Shown piece by piece: positions 1 through 8,812 of a stretch of 64,000 nt of DNA; position 1 is the first letter of the stretch, and each line of letters opens with the position of its first letter. The notes under the pieces were generated by a model. The model made no database searches, had not been told where the DNA came from, and worked only from the letters and a program-made list of their open reading frames with translations. Source of the stretch: Janthinobacterium sp. CG3 (GTDB lineage Bacteria > Pseudomonadota > Gammaproteobacteria > Burkholderiales > Burkholderiaceae_D); NCBI RefSeq assembly GCF_000344615.1, contig NZ_KB467824.1, positions 4,119,767 to 4,183,766 of the forward strand, written 5' to 3'. The position numbers and the translations under genes are program-made.

Positions 1-1027
1 CGTTGGTCGAGGCCGAGGTCCAGGACGGTCCGCGCGTGCTGTTTTCCGTCTTGTTCTTGCCCAGCAGGACGTCGCCGTACAGCGCCGTTTCCGGCGCCAG
101 CTCGTAATTCACGCTGCCGGAAAAGTTCTGGCTCTTGTTTTGCGCCTGCGTGGTCCAGTAAGTCGCGCCCGCCTTCTGGCTGGCGCAGTAACTGCCCTTC
201 TTGGCGCTGTACTTGACGACGCTGCCGTCGAACAAATCGCCCAGCTTGTCGCAGGTGTCGCCCAGGTCCTGGAAGCGGCCGCCCTTGACGGTTTTGCGCG
301 AGAGCACACTGGTCGGGTTGCCGGTGCGGTAGGTCATGAAGTCGCGCTGATTGCTCCACAACATGTCGCGCTCGCTCAGCTCCACGCTGAACACCCCGTG
401 CAGCTTGTCGTAATTGGCGCCGCCGGTGAGCTGCGCGCGCTTGCTGCCGCCGCCGCCGCGCGAACTGTCGCCGAGCTTGACGTTGACGTCGACGCCCTGC
501 GCCTCCTTTTTCAGGATGATGTTGACGACCCCGGCGATGGCGTCCGAGCCGTACACGGCCGAGGCGCCGCCGCTGAGGATTTCCACCCGCTCGACGATGC
601 TGGCGGGGATGTTGGTCAGGTTGGTGAAGTTGACCGTGCCGGTGTAGGCCACTGGGAAGTCGGCCATGCGCCTGCCGTTGATCAGCACCAGCGTGTGGTT
701 GGGCCCCAGGCCGCGCAGGCTGACCGTGTTGGCCGACGGCGTGAAGGTGTTGCCGAAGTCCTCGCCCTGGACGAAGCCGGAGTTTTGCACCTGGTTGCTG
801 AGGGCGTCGAAGACGTTCTTATAGCCTTGCCGGGTGATCTCCTCGGCGGTGATGACGGTGACCGCCGACGGCCCCTCCAGCGCGGCGCGGGCGATGCGCG
901 AGCCGGTGACGACGACGGCCTGTGGCGCGGGGGCGGCCGTTTGCGCGGCGGCCTGCCAACTGGCGCCGCTCAACACGGCGAGTACGGCGAGGGTAAGGGG
1001 GTGCGGTTTTTCTGTTGTCGGGGACAT
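1..1027 (-). CDS. TonB-dependent outer-membrane receptor, N-terminal part (runs off the window)
   Basis: The frame is open from the ATG at 1027 to base 1, so only about the first 342 residues are present. A cleavable signal peptide (hydrophobic LTLAVLAVLSGASWQAAAQ) is followed by the plug-domain start VVVTGSRI, then VSLRGLGPNHTLVLINGRRM, IVERVEILSGGASAVYGSDA and GVVNIILKK. These are the classic plug motifs of TonB-dependent receptors, which import siderophores, vitamins or oligosaccharides across the outer membrane using TonB-ExbBD energy. The barrel begins after about residue 170. The ligand cannot be told from this half. The gene is transcribed away from the oxidoreductase terminator at 1131-1158, so it is probably its own unit. 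The family call is secure and the substrate is unknown. Confidence 0.9.
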   Translation of the reverse strand, partial: MSPTTEKPHPLTLAVLAVLSGASWQAAAQTAAPAPQAVVVTGSRIARAALEGPSAVTVITAEEITRQGYKNVFDALSNQVQNSGFVQGEDFGNTFTPSANTVSLRGLGPNHTLVLINGRRMADFPVAYTGTVNFTNLTNIPASIVERVEILSGGASAVYGSDAIAGVVNIILKKEAQGVDVNVKLGDSSRGGGGSKRAQLTGGANYDKLHGVFSVELSERDMLWSNQRDFMTYRTGNPTSVLSRKTVKGGRFQDLGDTCDKLGDLFDGSVVKYSAKKGSYCASQKAGATYWTTQAQNKSQNFSGSVNYELAPETALYGDVLLGKNKTENSTRGPSWTSASTN

Positions 1028-1130
1028 TGTTGTTCTCACAATCGGAAAGAACGACAACAGTATCAAATATTTAATAATGCGCAAACGAATATATGTGCTT
1101 TTTCATATGCTATTAGCGACGTTTGGAAAC

Positions 1131-1158
1131 AAAAAATGGCGCCCTTGAGGGGCGCCAT
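1131..1158 (-). terminator. Intrinsic terminator of the oxidoreductase gene
   Basis: On the minus strand a 9-bp perfect stem (ATGGCGCCC at 1136-1144 with GGGCGCCAT at 1150-1158) has a 5-nt loop and is followed by a run of T (complement of 1131-1135). It lies about 130 nt after the stop of the 1189-residue oxidoreductase gene and before the receptor gene. Confidence 0.75.
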
Positions 1159-1180
1159 GTAACTACGGTATCAGCGTCGC

Positions 1181-1264
1181 AGGTCGGATCAGCGTAGCCT
1201 GATCCGACGCCGAGCCGCTGTCGACGCCAGTCGGGTTACGCCGTTCCGGCTAACCCGACCTACG
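1181..1264. repeat. Intergenic inverted-repeat element, family A, copy 1
   Basis: Two adjacent hairpins sit inside outer GGTCGG/CGACC arms: GTCGGATCAG (1183-1192) with CTGATCCGAC (1199-1208), and GTCGGGTTA (1230-1238) with TAACCCGAC (1251-1259). Related elements lie at 6705-6785, 12488-12588 and 48985-49020. It resembles REP-type intergenic repeats and has no coding potential. Confidence 0.6.
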
Positions 1265-1287
1265 AAAATCGCGCTAACTGAACGGCG

Positions 1288-4200
1288 TCAGGCGACGCGG
1301 TGCGCGGCGCCGCCAGGCGCGGCCGGCGAGTTGAAGTTGGCCAGCAGCGCCGCCTCCTTCTCTTTGGCCGCCTTCAGGTGGCGCTCCTTGACGTGGCCGT
1401 AGCCGCGGATGTCCTCGGGGATGCTGGCGATCGCCACCAGTTGCGCCAGGTTGTCCGCCGTCAGCTTCGGCAGCAGCGCGCCGACGGTGTCGCGGTAGGC
1501 GCCGATCAGCGCGCGCTCCATCTTGCGTTCGGCGGTGTAGCCGAACACGTCGAGCGCGCCGCCGCGCAAGCCCTTCAGCTTGGCCAGCACGCCGAAGGCC
1601 TTCATCATCCACGGGCCGAATTCCTGCTTGACCAGGTGGCCCTTCGAGTCGGTCTTGGCCAGCAGCGGCGGCGCCAGGTGGAACTTGAGGGTGACGTCGC
1701 CTTCGAACATGGCGGCGATCTTCTCCTTGAACGCGCCGTCGGTGTACAGGCGCGCCACTTCATACTCGTCCTTGTACGCCATCAGCTTGTAGAAGTAGCG
1801 CGCCACCGCCTCCGCCAGGCGGGTACCCTTGCCCAGCTTCGCCTCGGCGGCGCGGACCTGGTCGACGAAGCCCTTGTACTGCTGCGCGTAGCCGGCGTCC
1901 TGGTAGGCGGTCAGCAAGTCGATGCGCTTGTTGACGATGTCGTCGAGGGTCTGGGTGCGCTTGAACTCGATCACTTTCGACGGCGTGGTCAATTTGACCA
2001 CCGACGCCGGGTCGTGCGCGGCCGAGCGGCCCCAGTTGAAGGCGGCCTTGTTGAACGCCACCGAGACGTTGTTCAAGTCGATCGCCTTCATGATGGCCGC
2101 CTCGCCCAGCGGCACGCGGCCTTTTTGCCAGGCGTAGCCGAGCATGAACATATTCGTCGCGATCGAGTCGCCCATCAGCGCGGTGGCGATCTGGCCGGCG
2201 TCGATGAAGTCGACCATGCCGGCGCCGCAGGCCTTCTGGATTTCCTGCTGCGACGAGGCGCCCGGGAACTGCCAGTCCGGGTTCTTGACGAAGGCGGCGG
2301 TCGACGAGCCGGTCGAGTTGATCATCGCGTGGGTGCGGCCCTCGCCCATGCGCGAGAGCGCGTCGCGGCTGGCCGTGACGATCAGGTCGCAGCCGATCAC
2401 CAGGTCGGCCGCGCCGGTGCCGACGCGGGTCGAGTGGATGTCTTCCTGGCGGTCGGCCAGGCGCACGTGCGACATCACCGGGCCGCCTTTTTGCGCCAGC
2501 CCGCTCATGTCGAGCACCGAACAGCCCTTGCCCTCGACGTGCGCCGCCATCGCCAAAATCTGGCCGACGGTGACCACGCCGGTGCCGCCGATACCGGTGA
2601 CGAGGATGCCGAACGGCTCGGCGGTCGACGGAATCCGCGGCGTCGGCAGCACCGGCATGGCGCTATCGCCGGGCGCGGCCTTCTTCGGCTTTTTCAAGGA
2701 GCCGCCCTCGACCGTCACGAAGCTCGGGCAGAAGCCGGTGACGCAGGAAAAGTCCTTGTTGCACGAGGATTGGTTGATCTGGCGCTTGCGCCCCAGTTCC
2801 GTCTCCAGCGGCTCGACCGACAGGCAGTTCGACTGCACGCTGCAGTCGCCGCAGCCTTCGCAGACGGCCTCGTTGATGACGGCGCGCTTGGCCGGGTCCG
2901 GGTACTCGTTGCGTTTCCGGCGGCGCCGCTTCTCGGACGCGCAGGTCTGGTCGTAGATCATCGCCGACACGCCCGGCTGCTCGCGCAGTTCGCGCTGCAC
3001 GGCGTCCAGTTCGGAGCGGTGGCGCACGGTGACGCCCTCGGCCCAGGCGTAGTCGGACGGGTATTTGTCCGGCTCGTCGGTGACGACGATGATCGGGCCG
3101 ACGCCCTCGGCGGCGATCTGGCGCGAGATGATGGCCGGCGACAGCGGGCCGTCGAACTCCTGGCCGCCGGTCATCGCGACGGCGTCGTTGAACAGGATCT
3201 TGTAGGTGATGTTGACCTTGGCCGACACCGCCGCGCGGATCGCCAGGATGCCGGAGTGGAAATAGGTGCCGTCGCCCAGGTTGGTGAAGACGTGCTTCTC
3301 GTTGGTGAACGGCGCCTGGCCGACCCAGGTCACGCCCTCCGCGCCCATGTGCGTGAAGGTCGAGGTTTCGCGGTCCATCCACAGCACCATGTAGTGGCAG
3401 CCGATGCCGGCCAGCGCGCGCGAGCCTTCCGGCACCTTGGTCGAGCTGTTGTGCGGGCAGCCGGAGCAGAAGTACGGCGTGCGGTCCTTGCTCGGATCGG
3501 GCTTGACGCTGATGGTCTTGAGGACGTTTTCCTTCGCCTCCAGGAAGGCGATGCGTTCCTTGACGCGCTGCTCGACCGGATGGCCGGCGTAGTAGCGCGA
3601 GATGCGGCTGGCGATGGCGCGGGCGATCAGGGCGGGATTTAACTCGTAAGTGGCCGGCAACAGCCAGTCGCCGTGGCCGCTGCGGTGCTCGTTGCTCCAC
3701 TCGCCGGTGTCGTCGAACTTGCCGACCACGCGCGGGCGTTCGCCGTCCTTCAGGTTGTACAACTCCTCCTTCAAGGCGTATTCGAGGATCTGGCGCTTCT
3801 CCTCGACCACCAGGATCTCGTCGAGGCCCTTGGCGAAGTTGTGCACGCCGTCCGACTCCAGCGGCCAGGTCATGCCGATCTTGTACAGGCGGATGCCGAT
3901 GTCGGAGGCGACCTGCTCGTCGATGCCGAGGTCGGCCAGCGCCTGGCGCGTGTCGAGGTAGCTCTTGCCGGCGGTGATGATGCCGATGCGCGCCTTCGGG
4001 CTGTCCCAGATGATTTTATTGAGCTTGTTGGCGCGCGCGTAGGCCAGCGCGGCGTACCACTTGTAGCTGTTCATCCGCACTTCCATGTCGAGCACGGTGT
4101 CCGGCCAGCGGATGTTCAGGCCGCCCGGCGGCAGCTCGAAGTCGTCCGGCATGACGATTTGCACGCGGTCCGGGTCGAAGTCGACGGCGGCGCCGGACTC

Positions 4201-4857
4201 GATGATGTCGGTGACGCACTTCATCGACACCCACAGGCCGGTGTAGCGGCTCATGGCCCAGGCGTGCAGGCCGTAGTCGATGTATTCCTGCACCGACGAC
4301 GGGTACAGCACCGGAATGCCGCAGGCGTTCAGGATATGGTCGCTCTGGTGCGCCGTCGACGAGGATTTCGCCGCGTGGTCGTCGCCGGCCAGCACCAGCA
4401 CGCCGCCGTGCTTGGCGCTGCCGGCGTTGTTGGCGTGCTTGAAGACGTCGCCGCAGCGGTCGACCCCCGGGCCCTTGCCGTACCACATGCCGAAGACGCC
4501 GTCGTACTTGGCGTCCTGGAACAGGTTGGTCTGCTGGGTGCCCCAGACGGCGGTGGCGGCCAGGTCCTCGTTCAAGCCAGGGTGGAACTTGACGTGGTGT
4601 TCGTCGAGGTATTTCTTGGCCTTCACCGCCGTCATGTCGACGCTGGTCACCGGCGAGCCGCGGTAGCCGGTGATGTAACCGGCCGTGTTCAGGCCGGCCT
4701 TCAGGTCGCGCTCGCGCTGCAGCATCGGCAGGCGGATCAGCGCCTGGGTGCCGGTCATGAAGGCGCGGCCGCGCTCGAGCGTGTATTTATCGTTGAGCGA
4801 AATCTCGTTCGACGGTTGGCCTGGCTCCAGGTGCGAGCCTTTGCTTGGTGCGTTCAT
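1288..4857 (-). CDS. Indolepyruvate:ferredoxin oxidoreductase family protein (fused alpha/gamma, 1189 aa)
   Basis: This very large fused 2-oxoacid oxidoreductase decarboxylates aryl (indole-, phenyl-) pyruvates or related 2-oxoacids to acyl-CoA, passing electrons to ferredoxin. Aromatic amino-acid catabolism is the usual role. Visible order: N-terminal pyrimidine-binding domain, CSGCPHNSS near residue 460, TPP-binding segment LGDGTYFHSG ... ILFNDAVAMTGGQ near 520-560, a cysteine cluster CEGCGDC ... CNKDFSCVTGFCPSF near 665-715, and a C-terminal gamma domain starting GILVTGIGGTGVV. The length matches the single-chain proteobacterial form. The ATG at 4857 has GGAGAC 8 nt upstream. The divergent Lrp/AsnC gene at 5186 is the likely regulator. 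The exact 2-oxoacid is not deducible. Confidence 0.92.
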   Translation of the reverse strand: MNAPSKGSHLEPGQPSNEISLNDKYTLERGRAFMTGTQALIRLPMLQRERDLKAGLNTAGYITGYRGSPVTSVDMTAVKAKKYLDEHHVKFHPGLNEDLAATAVWGTQQTNLFQDAKYDGVFGMWYGKGPGVDRCGDVFKHANNAGSAKHGGVLVLAGDDHAAKSSSTAHQSDHILNACGIPVLYPSSVQEYIDYGLHAWAMSRYTGLWVSMKCVTDIIESGAAVDFDPDRVQIVMPDDFELPPGGLNIRWPDTVLDMEVRMNSYKWYAALAYARANKLNKIIWDSPKARIGIITAGKSYLDTRQALADLGIDEQVASDIGIRLYKIGMTWPLESDGVHNFAKGLDEILVVEEKRQILEYALKEELYNLKDGERPRVVGKFDDTGEWSNEHRSGHGDWLLPATYELNPALIARAIASRISRYYAGHPVEQRVKERIAFLEAKENVLKTISVKPDPSKDRTPYFCSGCPHNSSTKVPEGSRALAGIGCHYMVLWMDRETSTFTHMGAEGVTWVGQAPFTNEKHVFTNLGDGTYFHSGILAIRAAVSAKVNITYKILFNDAVAMTGGQEFDGPLSPAIISRQIAAEGVGPIIVVTDEPDKYPSDYAWAEGVTVRHRSELDAVQRELREQPGVSAMIYDQTCASEKRRRRKRNEYPDPAKRAVINEAVCEGCGDCSVQSNCLSVEPLETELGRKRQINQSSCNKDFSCVTGFCPSFVTVEGGSLKKPKKAAPGDSAMPVLPTPRIPSTAEPFGILVTGIGGTGVVTVGQILAMAAHVEGKGCSVLDMSGLAQKGGPVMSHVRLADRQEDIHSTRVGTGAADLVIGCDLIVTASRDALSRMGEGRTHAMINSTGSSTAAFVKNPDWQFPGASSQQEIQKACGAGMVDFIDAGQIATALMGDSIATNMFMLGYAWQKGRVPLGEAAIMKAIDLNNVSVAFNKAAFNWGRSAAHDPASVVKLTTPSKVIEFKRTQTLDDIVNKRIDLLTAYQDAGYAQQYKGFVDQVRAAEAKLGKGTRLAEAVARYFYKLMAYKDEYEVARLYTDGAFKEKIAAMFEGDVTLKFHLAPPLLAKTDSKGHLVKQEFGPWMMKAFGVLAKLKGLRGGALDVFGYTAERKMERALIGAYRDTVGALLPKLTADNLAQLVAIASIPEDIRGYGHVKERHLKAAKEKEAALLANFNSPAAPGGAAHRVA

Positions 4858-5109
4858 TGCTTGTCTCCATTATTCTCATATGCATTGCGCGAAAGCCGGA
4901 TGGACCGTACGCGCGCGAACCGGATAGCCTTGTGGGCTGGCCGGTACGGAAAAAATGACTGCTTTTCACAGGTTAGCACAAGCTTGCGCGCCTTTCTGGA
5001 TGACGCTACAAGCGCATGGTGTTTGGTCTTGCCGGGGCCGACGGCGTCCGCCCGCTCCGCGTTACCCCCTCCTGCAATGAGCGCCCAGTATAGTCCCGCA
5101 GGGCCAGCA

Positions 5110-5115
5110 TATAAT
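5110..5115 (+). promoter_or_regulatory. Candidate -10 box for the Lrp/AsnC gene
   Basis: A perfect TATAAT lies 70 nt before the regulator ATG. No convincing -35 box is seen at the right distance, which fits an activator- or autoregulator-dependent promoter. The 328-nt gap 4858-5185 otherwise holds only this divergent control region. Confidence 0.4.
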
Positions 5116-5146
5116 GCCAAAGACTTCCCATCGCCTGACCATTTGA

Positions 5147-5159
5147 GCAATAATATTGC
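5147..5159. promoter_or_regulatory. AT-rich palindrome, possible Lrp/AsnC operator
   Basis: GCAATAATATTGC is a 6+1+6 inverted repeat in an otherwise GC-rich gap. It lies 27 nt before the regulator start and downstream of the TATAAT at 5110. AT-rich imperfect palindromes are the usual binding sites of Lrp/AsnC proteins, so autoregulation is a reasonable inference, not shown. Confidence 0.35.
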
Positions 5160-5185
5160 GTGTGCTTTGCCTTATCGAGAGATTC

Positions 5186-5704
5186 ATGACCAAGATTACC
5201 CTGGACAAAACCGACCGCAAGATTCTGGCGATCCTGCAGGCCGACGGCCGCCTGTCGAATCAAGACGTGGCCGAGCAGGTCAGCCTGTCGCCGTCGCCGT
5301 GCCTGCGGCGCATCAAGCGGCTAGAGGAAGCCGGCGTGATCCGCCAGTACGTCGCCCTGCTCGACCCCGACAAGCTCGGCCTGGGCCTGCTGGCCTACGT
5401 CAACGTGCGCCTGGAAAAGCACAGCGAGGCCGGCGCCCAGAGCAACGCGCGGGCGCTGCAACTGGCGCCGCAAACCTCGCCGCGGGCCGACTTCGCCGTG
5501 TCGGTCGAGCAGTGGCCGGAGGTGGTGGCCTGCTATGCGATGACCGGCGAAATGGACTACCTGCTGCGCGTGCACGTCGAGGACATGGAGCATTTCTCGC
5601 GCTTCATGATGGCCACGCTGCTGCGCCACCCGGCCGTGCTGGACGTCAAATCCAGTTTCGCGCTGCAACGCGTCAAGGACACCACGGCGCTGCCGCTGGT
5701 CTGA
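5186..5704 (+). CDS. Lrp/AsnC family transcriptional regulator
   Basis: The 172-residue protein starts LDKTDRKILAILQADGRLS and has a winged helix-turn-helix at about residues 6-55 (NQDVAEQVSLSPSPCLRRIK). A ligand-sensing RAM domain covers about residues 65-155. The loop after YVNVRLEKHSE (about residues 75-100) is a little longer than in E. coli Lrp. These proteins bind amino acids and control neighbouring transport or catabolic genes. The divergent 2-oxoacid oxidoreductase gene is the obvious target. The ATG at 5186 is preferred because the domain begins immediately after it. The upstream ATG at 5156 adds residues without family similarity. Confidence 0.93.
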   Translation: MTKITLDKTDRKILAILQADGRLSNQDVAEQVSLSPSPCLRRIKRLEEAGVIRQYVALLDPDKLGLGLLAYVNVRLEKHSEAGAQSNARALQLAPQTSPRADFAVSVEQWPEVVACYAMTGEMDYLLRVHVEDMEHFSRFMMATLLRHPAVLDVKSSFALQRVKDTTALPLV

Positions 5705-5720
5705 GCGGGCAGCGCGGCGC

Positions 5721-5752
5721 TAAGCAGCTAAGCAGCTAAGCAGCTAAGCAGC
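5721..5752. repeat. Four tandem copies of an 8-bp unit
   Basis: TAAGCAGC is repeated four times without error, and a degenerate fifth copy (TAATCATC) follows. It begins 16 nt after the stop of the Lrp/AsnC gene. The unit contains TAA stops in some frames. No gene is affected. Confidence 0.85.
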
Positions 5753-5841
5753 TAATCATCGCCATGCCGGTCAACTGCGACCTGGCCGGCGCGCGCCCGC
5801 TGGTCGAACGCACCCGCGGCGCTATCGAGGCGGCGGCGGCC

Positions 5842-6558
5842 TCAGTCCGGCTTGCGCCCCGGCAGGCGGTCGAACCATTTGACGGCGGCGCGGGTGTTGG
5901 CCTTGAAGGTGTAGTCGAGCGTGGCGAACTGTTCCTCGACCGCCTCTTGCAGCACGCTGGCCGGATTCGGCGGCGGCAGCTTCAGGTAGGCGTCGGCCTC
6001 GCCGTAGCCGCGCTGGATCGCCATGCCGGCCTTTTTGGCGATATGCATCATGGTCTGGTTCGACGACAGGCAGTGCATATACATGGTGTCGACGTCGTTG
6101 TTGCGGCAGTGGATGGCGGCGCGTTCGAACATTTTCGTGCCCACGCCCATGCCGCGCATCGAGCGCGCCACCGAGACGCCGAATTCGGCCACCCGCTCCT
6201 TGCTCGTGACGAGGTTCTTGGCCGGCGACTTTTCCTTCTGCGCGAACGCCAGGTGGCCGACCGCGACCAGTTTGAAGACGCGGTTGTAGACGCCGTAGAC
6301 GACGTCGCGCGAAAAGTCGATTTTGTTGACGTAGATTTCCACCAGTTCGTCGGGCAGCTGGGTGCCGAAGCGCAGCAGGCGGTCGCCCTTCTCCAGCGCC
6401 AGGAAATGCTTGAGCATGCGGCGGCGGTCGCGCTCGTGCAGCTCTTTCACCAGCACGGTCGGGCGCACGCCCTGGCGCTTCCAGCCGCCCAGCCAGCGCA
6501 ACAGCGGGTTGGAGGTGGGCCGGTCTTGCTCGGGGGGATTGGGTTTAGCTAGGGTCAC
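5842..6558 (-). CDS. GNAT family N-acetyltransferase
   Basis: The 238-residue protein carries the acetyl-CoA binding motif region AEFGVSVARSMRGMGVGTKM (R/Q-x-x-G-x-G/A type) at about residues 122-141, followed by a helix and MYMHCLSSNQTMMHIAKKAG, a typical GNAT motif B. About 45 N-terminal residues look disordered. The start is GTG at 6558: AGGAG lies 6 nt upstream, while the nearby ATG (6564) reads ATG GCG TGA and stops at once. The substrate (amine, amino acid or protein) is unknown. It stands alone between the Lrp/AsnC gene and repeat element A2. Confidence 0.8.
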   Translation of the reverse strand: MTLAKPNPPEQDRPTSNPLLRWLGGWKRQGVRPTVLVKELHERDRRRMLKHFLALEKGDRLLRFGTQLPDELVEIYVNKIDFSRDVVYGVYNRVFKLVAVGHLAFAQKEKSPAKNLVTSKERVAEFGVSVARSMRGMGVGTKMFERAAIHCRNNDVDTMYMHCLSSNQTMMHIAKKAGMAIQRGYGEADAYLKLPPPNPASVLQEAVEEQFATLDYTFKANTRAAVKWFDRLPGRKPD

Positions 6559-6704
6559 GCCATGCTCCTGATCAGCAGCGGTGTCCGCCTATTGTGCAGC
6601 GCACCATCACACCAATTGTATACCATCAACTTGCGCCATTTGGAGCTTTCCCTCTACCGTGTAGGCGCGGTCGGGTTCAGCCAAAAGGCGTAGTTACCGC
6701 TCAT

Positions 6705-6785
6705 GTCGTAGGTCGGGTGGCTCCAAGGGGCGGAACCTGGCAACGTTGGCCTGGAGCGGCCCGACCCCCGCGTCCGACCTACGAC
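6705..6785. repeat. Intergenic inverted-repeat element, family A, copy 2
   Basis: Perfect 12-bp outer arms GTCGTAGGTCGG (6705-6716) and CCGACCTACGAC (6774-6785) enclose CAACGTTGGCCTGGAGC (6741-6757). The same 17-mer occurs in copy 3 at 12518-12534. It lies just downstream of cca and holds no gene. Confidence 0.7.
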
Positions 6786-6793
6786 ACGCTCAC

Positions 6794-8041
6794 TCAAGGC
6801 TGCTCTTCGACCGCCGTGGGCACCAGCGCGCGCACCGCCTTCACGCGCGCCGCGTGCACCGCCTCGGCGATCTTCGCCGGTTGCGCGGCGTAGCGCTGCG
6901 CCACCTCGCCGGCGTTGACGGCGCGCGCCGCCGCCAGCGCCGCCAGCAGGTAGCGCGCCTGCGGAAACGGCTTGTCGCGGAAGCCGTCGGCGGCGCCGCC
7001 GCGGCCGCGGAAGTCGCATTCGGTGGCCAGCAGCATCTGCTCGAAGCGGACCGGCTTGCGCAAGCCGTCGCAGCGCTCGAACAGCGTGACGATGGTGTTG
7101 GCGCGCAGGCTCAGCGCGCGGCCGATGTTGCCGTGCTCGCGCGCCGTCATCACCGCCAGGTCGCGGCAGTCGTTGGGCACCTTCAGGCGCTGGCACAGTT
7201 GCTCGATCAGCTTGACGCCGGCGCCCTCGTGGCCGTGGTGGCTGGGCCAACGCTCGGGCGGCGTCAAGCCCTTGCCGAGGTCGTGCATCAGGCTGGCGAA
7301 GCGCACCGCCAGCGCGAAGCCGCGCTCGGCGGCGTAGTCGAGCACCAGCATCATGTGCGCGCCGGTGTCGACCTCGGGGTGGTGCAGCGGCGGTTGCGGC
7401 ACGCCCCACAGGGCGTCCAGCTCGGGCATCACGCGCGCCAGCGCGCCGCAGTCGCGCAACACCGCCAGCATGCGCGACGGCCGCGCCTCCATCAGCCCGC
7501 GCGCCAGCTCCTGCCAGACGCGCTCGGGCACCAGCGCGTCGACCTCGCCGCCGGCCACCATCTGGCGCATCAGCGCCAGCGTCTCGGGCGCCGGCGCGAA
7601 GCCGCTGAAGCGCGCGGCGAAGCGCGCCAGCCGCAATATGCGCACCGGGTCTTCCTTGAAGGCGTCGGAGACGTGGCGGAAGACCCGCTTTTCAATGTCG
7701 GCCAGGCCGCCGAACGGGTCCGACAAGGTGCCGTCCTCGGCCTTGGCGATGGCGTTGATGGTCAGGTCGCGCCGCACCAGGTCCTGCTCCAGCGTGACGT
7801 CGGGCGCGGTGTGGAAGACGAAGCCGCGGTAGCCGGGCGCGGTCTTGCGCTCGGTGCGCGCCAGCGCGTATTCCTCCTGCGTGTCCGGATGCAGGAACAC
7901 CGGGAAGTCCTTGCCGACCGGGCGGAAGCCGCGCCGCAGCATGTCCTCCGGGGTGGCGCCGACGACCACGTAGTCGCGGTCCTTGACGGGCAGCCCCAGC
8001 AACTCGTCGCGCACGGCGCCGCCGACGGTGTAGATGCGCAT
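6794..8041 (-). CDS. cca: Multifunctional CCA-adding tRNA nucleotidyltransferase
   Basis: The enzyme adds or repairs the 3'-CCA of tRNAs with CTP and ATP and needs no template. It has 415 residues. The N-terminal nucleotidyltransferase head shows GGAVRDELLG (residues 7-16) and the catalytic pair Asp21/Asp23 in KDRDYV, then RRDLTINAIA. The C-terminal half has an HD phosphohydrolase domain (SLMHDLGKG ... HHGHEG), as in E. coli Cca, which also has phosphatase and phosphodiesterase activity. The ATG at 8041 is only 5 nt after the stop of the GST-like gene, so the two are probably co-transcribed. Confidence 0.95.
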   Translation of the reverse strand: MRIYTVGGAVRDELLGLPVKDRDYVVVGATPEDMLRRGFRPVGKDFPVFLHPDTQEEYALARTERKTAPGYRGFVFHTAPDVTLEQDLVRRDLTINAIAKAEDGTLSDPFGGLADIEKRVFRHVSDAFKEDPVRILRLARFAARFSGFAPAPETLALMRQMVAGGEVDALVPERVWQELARGLMEARPSRMLAVLRDCGALARVMPELDALWGVPQPPLHHPEVDTGAHMMLVLDYAAERGFALAVRFASLMHDLGKGLTPPERWPSHHGHEGAGVKLIEQLCQRLKVPNDCRDLAVMTAREHGNIGRALSLRANTIVTLFERCDGLRKPVRFEQMLLATECDFRGRGGAADGFRDKPFPQARYLLAALAAARAVNAGEVAQRYAAQPAKIAEAVHAARVKAVRALVPTAVEEQP

Positions 8042-8046
8042 TGCGC

Positions 8047-8763
8047 TCAAACCGGCATCTCGCCGTCGTGCTTGGGCGCGCGCTCCGGCTCGGCGATGCC
8101 TTCGCTGACCCAGCGCGCCACCGCCGGATGCGCCAGCACCCGCTCGCAGTAGGCGTTCAGCGCCGGCGCCAGCGACACGCCGTAGGTGCGGAAGCGCGCC
8201 ACGACGGGCGCGAAATAGGCGTCGGCGATGGAGAATTCGCCGAACAGGAATTGGTGGTGTCCGAAACGCGACAGGCACTCTTCCCAGATTTCGCTGATGC
8301 GGCCGATGTCGGCCTGGGCGGCGGTGGTGCGGCCCTTGCCGGGAAAGCTCATGCGCAGGTTCATCGACATGGCGCTGCGCAGGCCGCCGAAGCCGGAGTG
8401 CATTTCGGCGCAGATCGAGCGGGCGGTGGCGCGCGCGGCGACGTCCCGCGGCCACAGGTGCTTCTCGGGGAACTGCTCGGCCAGGTATTCGCAGATCGCC
8501 AGGCTGTCCCAGATCGTCATGTCGCCGGCCAGCAGCACCGGCACGCGCCCGCTGGCGCTGTAGGCGGCGATCTTGCTGCCGGTGTCGTCGCGGTCGAGCA
8601 GCACCCGCACTTCCTGGAACGGGATGCCGAACGCGGTCATCGCCACCCACGGCCGCATCGACCACGACGAGTAGTTCTTGTTGCCGATGATGAGGGTCAG
8701 GCCGGGTTGCTGGGCGTCCGACAGGGCTTGCGACAAGGTCGGATCGAGTTCGGTGGTTTGCAT
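8047..8763 (-). CDS. Glutathione S-transferase family protein
   Basis: The 238-residue protein has an N-terminal thioredoxin-like GST domain starting at about residue 22 (LTLIIGNKNYSSWSMRPW; the serine pair is where the GSH-activating Ser sits) and the SNAIL/TRAP-like segment GRVPVLLAGDMTIWDSLAI. The C-terminal helical domain ends near FGEFSIADAYFAPVVARF. It probably conjugates or reduces with glutathione, and the substrate is unknown. It is upstream of and coupled to cca. A run of nine C on the sense strand (8788-8796) sits 25-33 nt before the ATG. Confidence 0.88.
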   Translation of the reverse strand: MQTTELDPTLSQALSDAQQPGLTLIIGNKNYSSWSMRPWVAMTAFGIPFQEVRVLLDRDDTGSKIAAYSASGRVPVLLAGDMTIWDSLAICEYLAEQFPEKHLWPRDVAARATARSICAEMHSGFGGLRSAMSMNLRMSFPGKGRTTAAQADIGRISEIWEECLSRFGHHQFLFGEFSIADAYFAPVVARFRTYGVSLAPALNAYCERVLAHPAVARWVSEGIAEPERAPKHDGEMPV

Positions 8764-8812
8764 GGGTCAGGTCCGTGGTGAAAGAAAGGGGGGGGGAAAG
8801 GTTATCGGGCGT

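Noticed and set aside
1300..3642. A 780-codon open frame on the plus strand opposite the oxidoreductase gene
   Set aside because: It is a GC-rich antisense shadow: composition is Arg/Ala/Val-rich, there is no family motif, and the opposite strand carries a full, recognisable enzyme.
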